Both the position numbers and the translations under genes were made by a program. A stretch of 64,000 nt of DNA, from contig NZ_WLZU01000005.1 in assembly GCF_009870755.1 (NCBI RefSeq), positions 31,360 through 95,359 of the forward strand, written 5' to 3'. Shown here piece after piece: positions 11,417 to 23,470 of this stretch (position 1 is its first letter; each line of letters starts with the position of its first letter). The notes below the pieces were generated by a model. It searched no databases. It saw only the letters and a program-made list of their open reading frames with translations, and was not told where the DNA came from. The DNA is from Streptococcus halichoeri. Its GTDB lineage: Bacteria > Bacillota > Bacilli > Lactobacillales > Streptococcaceae.

Positions 11417-12802
11417 CTATGCCTTACTTTCACCTAAATAATGGTCAAGCATCTCGTCTTTAATCCGTTTTAATTCGGTTCTTGGTAATATTGCCAATAG
11501 CTCCCATCCAAGATTTAAGCTTTCCTCAATACTGCGGTTAGTGTAAAAACCTTGGTTAATATACTCCGCTTCAAAGCGATCAGTAAATTGCACATATAAT
11601 TTATCCGTCTTTGATAGGGCTGATTCTCCCAAAACGACAGCTAACTCCTTGGCTTGCTTTCCTTGAGCATAGGCAGCAAATAATTGATTCATCGTTGCAG
11701 CATGATCAGCTCGGGTTTTTCCCTCACCAGAACCTTTATCCTTTAAACGCGAGAGCGATGGCAAGATATTAATGGGCGGACGAAAACCATTATTATAAAG
11801 TTCGTGTGAGAGAATGATTTGACCCTCTGTGATATAGCCAGTTAAATCAGGAATAGGGTGCGTAATGTCGTCTTCAGGCATCGTTAAGATCGGAATCTGT
11901 GTGACAGAACCTTTCTTACCAACTAACCGTCCCGCACGTTCATAGAGGGTTGAGAGATTGGTATACAAATAACCGGGATAACCGCGCCGACCTGGCACCT
12001 CCCGGCGAGCAGCCGAAATTTCCCGCAGAGCTTCACAATAGTTGGTCATATCAGTCATAATGACTAACACATGCATACCTTTTTCATAAGCTAGATATTC
12101 AGCGGTGGTCAAGGCAATACGAGGAGTTGCTATCCGCTCAATAGCAGGGTCATTGGCTAGATTCATAAATAGGACTGAGCGATCAATAGCACCTGTTTTA
12201 CGTAAATCATTCATAAAGAACTCGGCTTCTTCAAAACTGATACCCATAGCAGCAAAAACCACTGCAAAATGGTCGTCTGTATTGAGTACCGTGGCATGGC
12301 GCGCGATTTGTGCGGCCAATTCATTATGAGGTAAGCCAGAGCCTGAAAAGACTGGTAGTTTTTGGCCACGAACCAAAGTATTCAAATGGTCAATCGCAGA
12401 AATGCCCGTCTGAATAAATTCATCAGGATAGTCTCTAGCAACTGGATTGATGGCTTGACCATCAATGTCCAGGTATTTTTCAGGGAGCAAGTCAGGTCCA
12501 TCATCAATTGGTCGACCCAAACCATCGAAAATACGACCAAGCATATCCTCAGAAACGGCTAACTCAAGCGGATGGCCGGTAAAACGTACTTTTGTCTTAG
12601 CCAGATTGATACCACTTGAGCTCTCAAACAATTGGACCATGGCCTTGTCTTCTTGTACTTCAAGCACTTGGCCTTGACGTTTTTCACCATTATGCATCCT
12701 GATTTCAACCAATTCATTATAATGTACCCCTTGAACGTGATCAACAATCATCAAAGGACCCACAACCTCGCTAACGGTCCGGTATTCTTTAATGGCAGGC
12801 AT
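11417..12802 (-). CDS. ntpB: V-type ATPase subunit B (non-catalytic)
   Basis: A 461-residue subunit alternating with A in the hexameric head. There is no Walker A lysine loop: the equivalent position reads [15 protein letters not shown], as expected for B. Other B-subunit landmarks are [43 protein letters not shown] and [17 protein letters not shown]. As I recall, some streptococcal B subunits carry roughly ten more C-terminal residues than this one, which ends DHYLGESKA; this is probably unimportant. It starts 1 nt after the ntpA stop. Confidence 0.97.
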   Translation of the reverse strand: MPAIKEYRTVSEVVGPLMIVDHVQGVHYNELVEIRMHNGEKRQGQVLEVQEDKAMVQLFESSSGINLAKTKVRFTGHPLELAVSEDMLGRIFDGLGRPIDDGPDLLPEKYLDIDGQAINPVARDYPDEFIQTGISAIDHLNTLVRGQKLPVFSGSGLPHNELAAQIARHATVLNTDDHFAVVFAAMGISFEEAEFFMNDLRKTGAIDRSVLFMNLANDPAIERIATPRIALTTAEYLAYEKGMHVLVIMTDMTNYCEALREISAARREVPGRRGYPGYLYTNLSTLYERAGRLVGKKGSVTQIPILTMPEDDITHPIPDLTGYITEGQIILSHELYNNGFRPPINILPSLSRLKDKGSGEGKTRADHAATMNQLFAAYAQGKQAKELAVVLGESALSKTDKLYVQFTDRFEAEYINQGFYTNRSIEESLNLGWELLAILPRTELKRIKDEMLDHYLGESKA

Positions 12803-12803
12803 G

Positions 12804-14579
12804 CTAGATTCCTCCTTTTTCTAAAACGTGATGAATGTCTGATTTAATGGTTTGAGCTAAATCAAGAATTTCTTGCAGCCGGTCCTCAGCGATGAACTTA
12901 CTACGAGCAATCCGATCACGTAGGGTAACCGTTCCTTCCATCAGCTCTGTAAAATAAGCTCCTAATGATAAAGCCTTTGTAGCTTCTTCGTTAAAGAGCA
13001 AAATATTACTTAGCATTGCCTCTTGCTTAGCAAAGGAGGTAAAGGTATCTACACTATCAAAAGCATTTTGTTGCAAATAGTCTTCGCGAATTTGGCGCGC
13101 GACAGCCATGGTCAGGCGGTCTTGCTCTGATAGGGAATCAAGTCCCACCAAGCGAACAATTTCTTCGAGGCTTGCTTCTGCTTGAAGAATCGTCATGGCC
13201 GCCGTCACCTTTTGTATCCAGTTACTCTCTTGGTGCTGACTGATATACTGGCCGACCTGGTCACTATAAAGCGAATAAGAAGTTAACCAATTAATAGCTG
13301 GAAAATGTCGGCGTTGAGCAAGCGGAGCATCTAAGCCCCAGAATACTTTAACAATCCGTAAGGTATTTTGAGTAACTGGCTCTGAAATGTCTCCTCCAGG
13401 GGGTGAAACAGCCCCAATAGCTGTAATACTCCCTTCTCTTCCTTGACTGCCCAGAGTTCGATAACGGCCTGCGCGCTCATAATACTCAGCAATACGACTA
13501 CCTAAATAAGCAGGATAGCCCTCATCACCTGGCATTTCTTCTAAGCGGCCAGACATTTCCCTAAGTGCCTCAGCCCAGCGAGAGGTTGAATCCGCCATAA
13601 CAGCAACAGAGTAACCCATATCGCGGAAGTATTCGGCAATCGTAATCCCTGTATAAATCGAAGCTTCACGTGCTGCTACTGGCATATTTGAGGTGTTAGC
13701 AATCAAAACTGTTCGTTCCATAATCGAATGGCCCGTACTAGGATCAATCAATTCTGGGAATTCATTTAAAACATCGGTCATTTCATTCCCACGTTCCCCA
13801 CAACCAATGTAGATTACAATGTCCACATTAGCAAATTTAGCTATCTGGTGTTGGACAACTGTCTTACCAGCTCCAAAGGGCCCAGGAACGGCAGCCGCTC
13901 CGCCTTTTGCCACTGGAAAAAAGGTATCAATAACACGTTGGCCAGTAATTAAAGGTTCAACAGGCATGAGTTTTTTGGCTACCGGACGGCTCTTGCGCAC
14001 AGGCCACGTTTGCATCAGTGTTCCTTTGTAAATACTGCCATCAGTTTGCTCAATTTCATAAACCACTTCATCCACACAAAAGGTGCCAGCCTTTATAGAG
14101 AGAAGCTTACCAGATACCTGGTTGGGTACCATAATCCGATGCTCCACCACTTGTGTTTCTTGAACTGTTCCTAAAACATCCCCTGTCACTACTTTTGTAC
14201 CAACTGCAAGTGTTGGCTGAAAAGCCCATGCCCGCTCACGATCTAACCGCGCAACATCCACCCCACGAAGCAGAAAGTCACTAGATGTTGCCTGTTTGAA
14301 TCGATCAAGTGGGCGTTGGATGCCATCAAACATCTCAGATATTAATCCTGGGCCCAATTCCACTGACAAAGGACTACCTGTAGAGATAACAGGTTCCCCA
14401 GGACCAAGCCCTGAGGTTTCTTCGTAAACCTGAATAGAGGCCTGATCCTGGCGCATTTCAATAATTTCACCGATTAGACCAAGCTGGCCAACACGGCAAA
14501 TATCCTGAATATTTGCTTCTTCCATCCCAGAAGCCACGACAAGTGGCCCTGAAACCTTTATAATTTTTCCTTGGCGCAA
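12804..14579 (-). CDS. ntpA: V-type ATPase subunit A (catalytic)
   Basis: A 591-residue catalytic subunit that hydrolyses ATP to drive ion pumping. The Walker A loop [13 protein letters not shown] is intact near residue 230, with the catalytic [13 protein letters not shown] region and [18 protein letters not shown] downstream. The start is TTG, because AAAGGAGAGAAAC lies directly before it and the protein then begins with the family start [18 protein letters not shown]. An ATG 39 nt upstream has no ribosome site and would add an atypical tail. The gene lies in the middle of the ntp operon. Confidence 0.97.
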   Translation of the reverse strand: MRQGKIIKVSGPLVVASGMEEANIQDICRVGQLGLIGEIIEMRQDQASIQVYEETSGLGPGEPVISTGSPLSVELGPGLISEMFDGIQRPLDRFKQATSSDFLLRGVDVARLDRERAWAFQPTLAVGTKVVTGDVLGTVQETQVVEHRIMVPNQVSGKLLSIKAGTFCVDEVVYEIEQTDGSIYKGTLMQTWPVRKSRPVAKKLMPVEPLITGQRVIDTFFPVAKGGAAAVPGPFGAGKTVVQHQIAKFANVDIVIYIGCGERGNEMTDVLNEFPELIDPSTGHSIMERTVLIANTSNMPVAAREASIYTGITIAEYFRDMGYSVAVMADSTSRWAEALREMSGRLEEMPGDEGYPAYLGSRIAEYYERAGRYRTLGSQGREGSITAIGAVSPPGGDISEPVTQNTLRIVKVFWGLDAPLAQRRHFPAINWLTSYSLYSDQVGQYISQHQESNWIQKVTAAMTILQAEASLEEIVRLVGLDSLSEQDRLTMAVARQIREDYLQQNAFDSVDTFTSFAKQEAMLSNILLFNEEATKALSLGAYFTELMEGTVTLRDRIARSKFIAEDRLQEILDLAQTIKSDIHHVLEKGGI

Positions 14580-14669
14580 GTTTCTCTCCTTTATTTCTGT
14601 TAAAAAGATTGTGTCCACGTCCTTAACTCTATATGCCGTTAGCAGACGACTCGCCTGCCCTGTTTGCTT

Positions 14670-14990
14670 TTAGAGGATATTTTGACCAACCGCACGTTCT
14701 ACCCGCTCTTGAACACCTTTCATCCCTAATTGCAGATCAGCTTTATGAGTCGGTATAATCGTGACAGCTGGTAAGAGTTGTCCCTCATAATGGGCAAGGG
14801 TCTCAGGAATCATTGCAGCTATATCTTCAGTGATATAGATAATGCCAAAATCACTTTGGGCAAGTTTTCTAAGGGTATTGGTCGCCTCTTGGACTGCAAG
14901 AACAGGGAAAGTCTGAAAGCCAATCATATGAAAAGGTAAAATCGCATCCCGATTTCCAATGACTCCAATCTTATAAGCTTTATTGGCCAT
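14670..14990 (-). CDS. ntpF: V-type ATPase subunit F
   Basis: A 106-residue Rossmann-like subunit that binds the central shaft. MANKAYKIGVIGNRDAILPF begins the protein, and FGIIYITEDIA is the typical second strand-helix unit. The ATG overlaps the end of ntpC by 11 nt, so MANKAY is preferred over longer in-frame starts that would run back into ntpC. A 90-bp gap separates it from ntpA. Confidence 0.93.
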   Translation of the reverse strand: MANKAYKIGVIGNRDAILPFHMIGFQTFPVLAVQEATNTLRKLAQSDFGIIYITEDIAAMIPETLAHYEGQLLPAVTIIPTHKADLQLGMKGVQERVERAVGQNIL

Positions 14991-15990
14991 AAATAGGTCG
15001 CATCCTTTCTTTAATGTGTGCCATTGGCAATTGGTTAACAAGAGCAGAAAGTATTAAACGGATATTTTTGACTTCAAATTGCTTCCCTAGCAGGTAGCGC
15101 GGCAAGAGATAAGGCCCATCACTGTCATATTTAGCCTCATCAAATAAAGCAAAGAGCAAATAGTCACTGAGGTACTCTAACTCTGGCAAAGACAAGGCTC
15201 CTTGACTGAGCTTGGTTTGATAGTTTCGTAAATCATGAGCATACGGATTGGAAATCAAGCAATCGAATAAGTCATTCCAACCTGATCCTGCAAGCAGCTC
15301 TTGATAACGATGGATAGGATAGCTTCCCTGACTGGAGATAAGCTGCTTGATAAAGCTATTTGATTTGCCTAATTGCTGAGCTCGGCCCACTGTTATCAGA
15401 TTATAACATTCAATTATTATCTTAACTGCCTGCATCACCTTGCCATCCTTTAAAGATTGGGCAATTGTCATCAAATGTTTAAAATAGGCTAAATCTGCCC
15501 CTATCTCAATAACACGACTATCTTGATAATCCAAATACTCTGCCCAGATAGATTGCACCTCATGTACCATAACAAAAGGATAGCTATCTGAGTTTAAAGT
15601 CGACACTAGCTGTTTAAGAGCTGCTTGAGAGCCAATACCAATGGGTAGTAATAGACTGTGCAAGTCTCTTTGACTGGCTTTAGCCTTTAGCAGAACTTTT
15701 AAATTGTGATAAGTATAGCGTAAGGTAAACAAGTCCACTAGCTCAGGATAAGGAGACTCCTGATAGGCCCACTTAAAGGTCTTCGCTAACTCCGTCATCA
15801 AGGCGTGCTCCACTAAGTCTAGTTGTCCAAGACTATTGACAGAAAGCTGATAAGGCGAAGCTTGAAAAAGCAAACCAAGTCTTTCATTATCTGGTGAGTT
15901 TAGCATTTGGGAAAATTGCTCAGCAGTAAATAAGTCTTTTTCTTTCACACTTATAGTTGTATTAACCTGTGTAAACCGACTCGTGTCCAT
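14980..15990 (-). CDS. ntpC: V-type ATPase subunit C (collar between rotor and head)
   Basis: A 336-residue subunit corresponding to archaeal/bacterial subunit C and eukaryotic d, linking the membrane ring to the central shaft. It is mostly helical and has the family stretch YPELVDLFTLRYTYHNLKVLLKA and later LEYLSDYLLFALFDEA. It lies between ntpE and ntpF, with an 8-bp gap and an 11-nt overlap, which supports the assignment as much as its sequence does. Confidence 0.92.
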   Translation of the reverse strand: MDTSRFTQVNTTISVKEKDLFTAEQFSQMLNSPDNERLGLLFQASPYQLSVNSLGQLDLVEHALMTELAKTFKWAYQESPYPELVDLFTLRYTYHNLKVLLKAKASQRDLHSLLLPIGIGSQAALKQLVSTLNSDSYPFVMVHEVQSIWAEYLDYQDSRVIEIGADLAYFKHLMTIAQSLKDGKVMQAVKIIIECYNLITVGRAQQLGKSNSFIKQLISSQGSYPIHRYQELLAGSGWNDLFDCLISNPYAHDLRNYQTKLSQGALSLPELEYLSDYLLFALFDEAKYDSDGPYLLPRYLLGKQFEVKNIRLILSALVNQLPMAHIKERMRPIYGQ

Positions 15991-15998
15991 AAGGCCTC

Positions 15999-16583
15999 CT
16001 AATCTTCGTTAAATAATGTTTTAGCAATTAAGGAGCATTCTTCTTGATAAATCGAAGCTATCAGATCATGGTATAAATAAGAATAATCTAGGGGGCCCGT
16101 TTTAAGCAAAAAGCCAGCTTGGCCACTAATCGTCACCGGAGAAAGGACTACCTGAGGAAAGTCATCCCTAAGTTGCTCAAGATCAGACGGACCAAATTTA
16201 TCAGCTGTGATTTGACCAAGCTCAAGTGTTATAGCTTGGTCTGTATAGTGCTGTAAAACTGACGTCATAAAAGCGAGCTCTTGCTTTTGATCAAAGGCGA
16301 TCATTTGGTCAAGAGCAGCTGTAAATAAAGCTTTAAGAACAGTCTGCTTAGCAACTAGGGTTGACTGCCGCTCCTTGGTTTTTAACTGTTGTAACTCAAT
16401 CTGGTAACGTTGATTGACTTTCTTGAGCCGCTGGCGCTTTTCTTCATTTTTCGTTGCTAATAAGGTGGCTTTATTATTTTCAAAAGCGGCAGCTATTTTT
16501 TTGCTCTCTTTGTCTAGTTTTTCTTTTCCCTCACGATGCGCACGCTCAAGTACGGTTTGCTTCAAGTTTTCCAGGTCATTCAC
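15999..16583 (-). CDS. ntpE: V-type ATPase subunit E (peripheral stalk)
   Basis: A 194-residue peripheral-stalk subunit. The first 100 residues form a charged coiled coil rich in Lys, Glu and Gln, followed by a globular domain that binds the head. A GTG start is chosen because AAGGAGGATGTCAA stands immediately upstream, giving MNDLENLKQTVLER. In-frame ATG codons further upstream would put the ribosome site inside the coding region. It follows ntpK by 40 bp. Confidence 0.92.
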   Translation of the reverse strand: MNDLENLKQTVLERAHREGKEKLDKESKKIAAAFENNKATLLATKNEEKRQRLKKVNQRYQIELQQLKTKERQSTLVAKQTVLKALFTAALDQMIAFDQKQELAFMTSVLQHYTDQAITLELGQITADKFGPSDLEQLRDDFPQVVLSPVTISGQAGFLLKTGPLDYSYLYHDLIASIYQEECSLIAKTLFNED

Positions 16584-16623
16584 TTGACATCCTCCTTCTT
16601 CCATCATTACAACTAACAAAAGG

Positions 16624-19097
<2,474 letters not shown>

Positions 19098-19108
<11 letters not shown>

Positions 19109-19421
19109 ATTTTTCAACCACCTTATCCACTATTTGCGAAGCCAAAGTCCGCTTTTTTTGCTTTAAAATGGCTTGCACTTGTGCTTCATTTTTGGTCAGG
19201 GTGTCTGTCAGATGTGTTGTTTGAACCTTTAATTCCTTTGCCAAAGCAGCTTCTTCTTGCTCTAGGCACTTCTGTATTTCCTGATCACACTGCTGCTTGA
19301 CTTCTTCTAATTCTAGTTGTCGTTCTCTGGCATAGTCCTGAATCTCTCGCTCGTAGCTATCTTGAATGGCTTGTGCTTCTGTCTCGATTTGTGTCATCAA
19401 TGCCAATATTGAATTCGTCAC
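19098..19421 (-). CDS. V-type ATPase stalk subunit H/G-like, first gene of operon
   Basis: A 107-residue, almost entirely helical protein rich in Glu, Gln and Lys, as expected of the NtpG/H peripheral-stalk partner of subunit E. The start is GTG, preceded by AAGGAGGAAAAT; the nearby ATG is in another frame and stops at once. Published names for this subunit differ between species (ntpF, ntpG, ntpH), so no symbol is given. It opens the operon and overlaps ntpI by 11 nt. Confidence 0.85.
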
Positions 19422-19772
19422 ATTTTCCTCCTTACCCTTTTGGTTACTGATTAACTGCTACTTACTCGTCTTTAAGGAAAAAACAAGGTCCATTTCGAGA
19501 TACCCTAGCACATAACTGACTGTGATTTTCGCTTGAGTATCCTAAGCATGGACCCTATACCTTTATTGCTAAATTCAATCTTTCCAATAAGCTTATCATT
19601 TGCTGAAACACCAGGTTTCTATGAAACAAAGCAAACTCAGGTCCTATCTGCTTGTCCATGACTGTCAAAGGCTTCATCAACCGGGAAAACCACAGCAAAG
19701 CTTACCTGGATCAACAATAAGCACAAGGTTCTATCCACCAAACACCAGTAAGATAGGACTTCTTACCAATGA
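19422..19772 (-). other. 351-bp intergenic leader before the V-ATPase operon
   Basis: There is no credible ORF here. Besides the hairpin at 19474-19559 there is a perfect 9-bp inverted repeat, GTCCTATCT at 19641-19649 and AGATAGGAC at 19751-19759, about 100 bp apart, and a near copy (GGTTCTATCC) in between. I found no convincing -35/-10 pair. It may be a structured untranslated leader; this is inference. Confidence 0.4.
19474..19559 (-). terminator. Long hairpin between the PTS-like gene and the V-ATPase operon
   Basis: On the minus strand GGTCCAT (19548-19554) pairs with ATGGACC (19487-19493), with an inner GGATAC/GTATC stem, and TTGTTTTTT follows. It could end transcripts from upstream or act as a terminator inside the ntp leader. 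Confidence 0.6.
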
Positions 19773-20810
19773 TCAATTATTTCTAGCTTGTAGTTCTTGT
19801 TTGGTAATCACCTTATAATTTTTAAAGGCAAGGCCTCCCAGATAACCAGAAATCAGACTTAAGATAATACAGCCCAGAGCCGTTATCAGCACCTTGGTCA
19901 TTGGATTATAAGCAAACATAACCGCAAATCCAGCAATTGGGGTGGCTGTCCCAGGAGTATTATTGACTAATTGCATTAGAGCGATCAAGACCCCGCAGGC
20001 CGCGCCACCGACAAAATTGGTCACATAAATAGGGATTGGATTTGCTGATGTCACATCGGCTTGCGTCAAGGGTTCAATAGCAAAGGCAATATTGTCTTTA
20101 CGTTCACCGAGTTTGAGTTTGTAAAAGAGGACCCCATTCATAAAGGATGATCCAAAAACAGCAAGTGCACCGATAGCCATTGGAATTCCTGTTAAACCAA
20201 GCATAGCAGTTAAGGCCATGGAAGATAGCGGAGCAGTTGCTACCACGACAATTGTCCCACCAAGGATAATACCCATAATAATCGGACTTGATTTAGCACT
20301 AGCAGTCAGGATTTCACCAATGGTTAACAAGGTTTTATCAATCACCGGAGTGACAAACTGGGCAATAAAACGAGAAATCGGGGTGGCAACAATGATAATA
20401 CTAATCAAATCTAAACCACCAGGAATTTTTTTCTCCATCCATTTCACAAGGAAAGATACCAAGTAGCCAGCAATGAAGCCAGGTAAAATACCAAAACCAG
20501 ATGTTGCTAAACCAATCATTACCGCATAAACCGGAGAAACGTCTAAAGCAAGCGCCACTAAACTTGCTGCTGCTACACCTGATAGCGACCCATTTGCTCC
20601 TCCAACTTCGCTGAGAAATTTAAAGCCCAGAACTTTACCAAAAAAAGCACTTTGAAAAGCTTCCACCAAGAATGAAGCACAGGCAGCCGCTGCCAAAGCA
20701 CCCATGGCCTTTGCACCATGAGGCGCTTTGTAGTTAAATAAGGTAAAAATCGCAAGGACAAGGAGTAAAAGCCCTGTACCAACAAGAATATCCATAATGT
20801 TTTCCACCAA
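19773..20810 (-). CDS. PfoR-like membrane protein (PTS EIIC-2 family)
   Basis: A 345-residue polytopic membrane protein with about nine hydrophobic helices, Gly/Ala rich (for example IIMGIILGGTIVVVATAPLSS). The sequence fits the COG3641 PfoR / PTS_EIIC_2 family, named after a Clostridium perfringens toxin regulator but more likely a transporter without known EIIA or EIIB partners. It starts 15 bp after ridA and is co-transcribed with it, opposite a PAS/HTH regulator. The substrate is unknown; the RidA neighbour hints at an amino-acid-derived compound. Confidence 0.8.
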   Translation of the reverse strand: MVENIMDILVGTGLLLLVLAIFTLFNYKAPHGAKAMGALAAAACASFLVEAFQSAFFGKVLGFKFLSEVGGANGSLSGVAAASLVALALDVSPVYAVMIGLATSGFGILPGFIAGYLVSFLVKWMEKKIPGGLDLISIIIVATPISRFIAQFVTPVIDKTLLTIGEILTASAKSSPIIMGIILGGTIVVVATAPLSSMALTAMLGLTGIPMAIGALAVFGSSFMNGVLFYKLKLGERKDNIAFAIEPLTQADVTSANPIPIYVTNFVGGAACGVLIALMQLVNNTPGTATPIAGFAVMFAYNPMTKVLITALGCIILSLISGYLGGLAFKNYKVITKQELQARNN

Positions 20811-20825
20811 TCTATAAGATTATTT

Positions 20826-21197
20826 TTATAACGTTTTAGTAAGACGTGCCATTGCTTCTATCTCAATTAAGGCATTTCTAGGTAAGGATGCCACCTGATA
20901 GGCTGTACGAATCGGGTAAGGCTCCTCAAACAGCGTTTCCATAATACGATTAAGCTCATCAAAATGGGCTAAATCAGCTAAGTAAATCGTTAATTTAAAA
21001 ATAGCATCCAATGATAAATCTTCGCTTTTCAAAACATTCGCAATATTTGAAAAAGCCCGGCGGCACTGTGCTTCAAAGCCTGTTTCTAAGGTGCCACTTT
21101 CCGGACAAATCGGCAGCTGACCAGAGGTATATAAGATATTCCCTTCAATGGTATAAATTGAATAAGGCCCAACACGCTTGGGTATGGTATTCATCAT
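20826..21197 (-). CDS. ridA: RidA family enamine/imine deaminase
   Basis: A 123-residue protein of the RidA/YjgF/UK114 family, which hydrolyses reactive enamine/imine intermediates such as 2-aminoacrylate. The substrate-binding arginine is in PIRTAYQVASLPRNALIEIEAMARL, and GNILYTSGQLPICPESG is the family start region. AAGGAGG lies 3 nt before the first ATG and 6 nt before a second, so translation may begin one codon later. It heads a two-gene unit with the PfoR-like transporter. Confidence 0.93.
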   Translation of the reverse strand: MMNTIPKRVGPYSIYTIEGNILYTSGQLPICPESGTLETGFEAQCRRAFSNIANVLKSEDLSLDAIFKLTIYLADLAHFDELNRIMETLFEEPYPIRTAYQVASLPRNALIEIEAMARLTKTL

Positions 21198-21222
21198 AAT
21201 CCTCCTTTAACTTTATGACCTA

Positions 21223-21251
21223 ATAGTACATGAAATCGCCTCCAAAGTCAA
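21223..21251 (-). promoter_or_regulatory. Promoter of ridA-pfoR
   Basis: On the minus strand TTGACT (21246-21251) and TACTAT (21223-21228) are 17 bp apart. The adjacent AT-rich repeats at 21252-21299 lie between the two divergent promoters and may bind the neighbouring regulator. Confidence 0.7.
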
Positions 21252-21299
21252 TAATAATTTATTATCTTAACAATATTTTTTTATTATGATAGTTTTTTA

Positions 21300-21328
21300 T
21301 TGTCTTTTAACCTAAAATATATTACTAT
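21300..21328 (+). promoter_or_regulatory. Promoter of the divergent PAS/HTH regulator
   Basis: TTGTCT (21300-21305) and TACTAT (21323-21328) are 17 bp apart. AAAGGAATGACCGG forms the ribosome site for the ATG at 21360. Confidence 0.65.
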
Positions 21329-21359
21329 AGTATAAATAAGAAAACAAAGGAATGACCGG

Positions 21360-22034
21360 ATGGATAAAGAACGATTAAGTTACTGGAAAACCGTTATGCA
21401 TTTTTTAAACGGCGTGCTTGGCAGCAATTATGAACTTGTCTTACATGTCATTGACAAAAATGATATTTACATTGGTGAAATTATCAACAACCACATCAGT
21501 GGTCGAACAACTAGTTCTCCTCTGACAACTTTCGCTCTTGATTTGATTAACAAAAAAATTTACAAAGAAAAAGACTTTGTTACTAATTACAAAGCCATCG
21601 TTAGCCCACAAAATAAAGAAGTCCGAGGTTCCACCTACTTTATCAAAGATACAGACGGAAACCTAGACGGTATGCTATGTATTAATATGGACATCACTGC
21701 CTATAAAGACATGGCTGAAAATATTCTCAATTTAGCTAACGTCAATCTGACACACTTAGTGCCAACTAATAGCTCTGCTAGTAGTGACAACAATCAAGAT
21801 GAGACTGTCGAAGTCCTATCTAGCAATATTCAAGATATTATCGGCGAAATGATTGATCCTGCCTTATTGGATGAGGGGATTCACCTGAGCCAAGAAGTCA
21901 AAATTGACATTGTCCTTAAGTTATATGAAAGAGGCGTTTTTCAATTAAAAGGGGCCGTTTCCAAAGTGGCTGAAGTGTTAAAAATCTCAGAACCCAGTGT
22001 CTATCGCTACCTAAAAAAAGTAGAAAATGATTAG
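21360..22034 (+). CDS. YheO-like PAS domain / helix-turn-helix regulator
   Basis: A 224-residue protein with an N-terminal YheO-like PAS domain (residues about 8-115, with ELVLHVIDKNDIYIGEI and GTYF-like ending RGSTYFIKDTDGNLDGMLCINMD) and a C-terminal DNA-binding domain (KEVKIDIVLKLYERGVFQLKGAVSKVAEVL-like region, then ISEPSVYRYLKKV). This two-domain arrangement (COG2964) is known for E. coli DhaR-unrelated transcription factors of the YheO type. It is divergent from ridA-pfoR and very probably controls them. The ligand of the PAS domain is unknown. Confidence 0.85.
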   Translation: MDKERLSYWKTVMHFLNGVLGSNYELVLHVIDKNDIYIGEIINNHISGRTTSSPLTTFALDLINKKIYKEKDFVTNYKAIVSPQNKEVRGSTYFIKDTDGNLDGMLCINMDITAYKDMAENILNLANVNLTHLVPTNSSASSDNNQDETVEVLSSNIQDIIGEMIDPALLDEGIHLSQEVKIDIVLKLYERGVFQLKGAVSKVAEVLKISEPSVYRYLKKVEND

Positions 22035-22054
22035 CCCGCTTCCTCCAATCATAG

Positions 22055-22080
22055 CAACTACCAAATGGTGGTTGTTTTTT
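22055..22080 (+). terminator. Terminator of the PAS/HTH regulator gene
   Basis: CAACTACC pairs with GGTGGTTG (8 bp, 4-nt loop) followed by six T, 20 bp after the stop codon. Confidence 0.9.
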
Positions 22081-22343
22081 ATTGTCACTATTATCAGAAT
22101 TTCCCTATAACTATTTAATGAAAACAGCGTTATTTAGACATTTTTTAGCAATTTGTCTCATTAACAATTCATTATAAGCTAGGATTGTGCTAAAATAAAT
22201 CTGGAACCATCCCAAAAATAAAGGAAAGCAGACCTGATAAGCACTATCTGGAGCTTTGGAGAGCATTTTTATCAAGGGATAATAAAAATTTCTCACGTTT
22301 ACACCATGCCCCTTAGTGCCCATCACATTGCACTAAAAAGCTT
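22081..22343. other. Upstream region of the nuclease gene
   Basis: No credible gene is present. A perfect 7-bp inverted repeat, TTAGTGC (22313-22319) and GCACTAA (22330-22336), stands 7 bp before the nuclease ATG, where a ribosome site would be expected; none is recognisable. The repeat could be an operator or a hairpin that limits translation. No clear promoter was found. Confidence 0.35.
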
Positions 22344-23426
22344 ATGAAACCAAAAAAGTTTTCACCCCTTCAACTCAGTCTACTCTTAGTAATCCTCTCA
22401 CTCACATTTTTAAGCGACAGCCTGCACTCTAGTGTCGTCAGACAGCCTTTTACTCAAGTAATTGCCGAAGCTAAGACAGACAGCGCAGCCATTCTTCCCT
22501 TTAAGCATAAGCGCCAACTCATCTTAGGTAAGCTTGATGAGAAAGGCCGATCTACCTATGCCCATATCCAACTGCAAAGCAAGGATGAACCGACCCATAA
22601 GCGTCATAAGCGGCTCAAGACCAAACCTGTCGGCTGGCATAATTTTAAATTCTACTATGAAGATGGTAGCAAAAAGGCCTGGTTGATGAAGCGTGGTCAT
22701 CTGATTGGTTACCAATTTAGTGGGCTCAATAATCAGCGAAGAAATCTAGTTCCCATGACCAGTTAGCTCAGTACTGGTCACTACAAAAAAAGGAATGCAA
22801 ACAACCAAGATAGCATGCTCTATTATGAAAAACGCCTAAACGCTTGGCTAGCGCAGCACAAAAATGCCTATCTTGACTACAAGGTCACCGCCATTTACCA
22901 AAATGACGAGCTAATTCCACGTAAAATTACCCTGCAGTACGTTGGCTTAGATAAATCTGGTCAGTTACTGCCCATTAAGATTGGTGGTAAAGCTGTCCAA
23001 GATGCCAAAGGCATCAGCAGGGTAACGCTTGATAACGTATCACCAAATGCTGACATTGACTACCTGACAGGTCAAGCTCAAAACACTGTCCTATCCGCTA
23101 AAGAACAAAAACGTAAAGCACAACAAGAAGCCCAAGCCCGCAAGCAGGCCGAGGAGGCTGCAGCACAAAAGGCAGCACAGGAAAAACAAGCCAAAGAGGA
23201 AGCAGAACGTCAAAGACAAGCGGCAGAAAGAGCTGCTAGACAAGCTGCTGAAGCAGAAAGACAGGCTGCTGCCAGACAGCAAGCCAATGCAGCACAAGAA
23301 CAGACACAAGCCCCTTCTCAACAAGGTGGAGGCTACTTCCGTGATGTCAGAGGAAGATGGCATCGCCCAAATGGTCAGTATGCTTCCAAAGCCGAAATCG
23401 CCGCAGCCGGCCTTCCTTGGAAATAG
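22344..23426 (+). pseudogene. Secreted DNA/RNA non-specific endonuclease, broken by one stop codon
   Basis: Residues 1-140 contain a signal peptide (LSLLLVILSLTFLSDSLHS) and the nuclease core with MKRGHLIGYQFSG, where the His is catalytic and the family more often has D/N before RGH, followed by RRNLVPMT. A TAG at 22764-22766 interrupts the frame. The same frame then continues without a shift (LSTGHYKK, then MLYYEKRLNAWLA) to 23426. A full protein would have 360 residues: nuclease, a 70-residue Ala/Gln/Lys/Glu coiled stretch, and a GRWHRPNGQYASKAEIAAAG tail also found on other secreted streptococcal proteins. The simplest cause is Tyr TAT or TAC changed to TAG. Confidence 0.85.
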
Positions 23427-23470
23427 ACGTGCAAGCGTCAAAAAACGTCTGGTACAATAATGTTTTTCAG

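Noticed and set aside
22111..22326. Open frame of 71 codons on the minus strand before the nuclease gene
   Set aside because: No ribosome site, no recognisable protein features, and it overlaps the likely control region of the nuclease gene.
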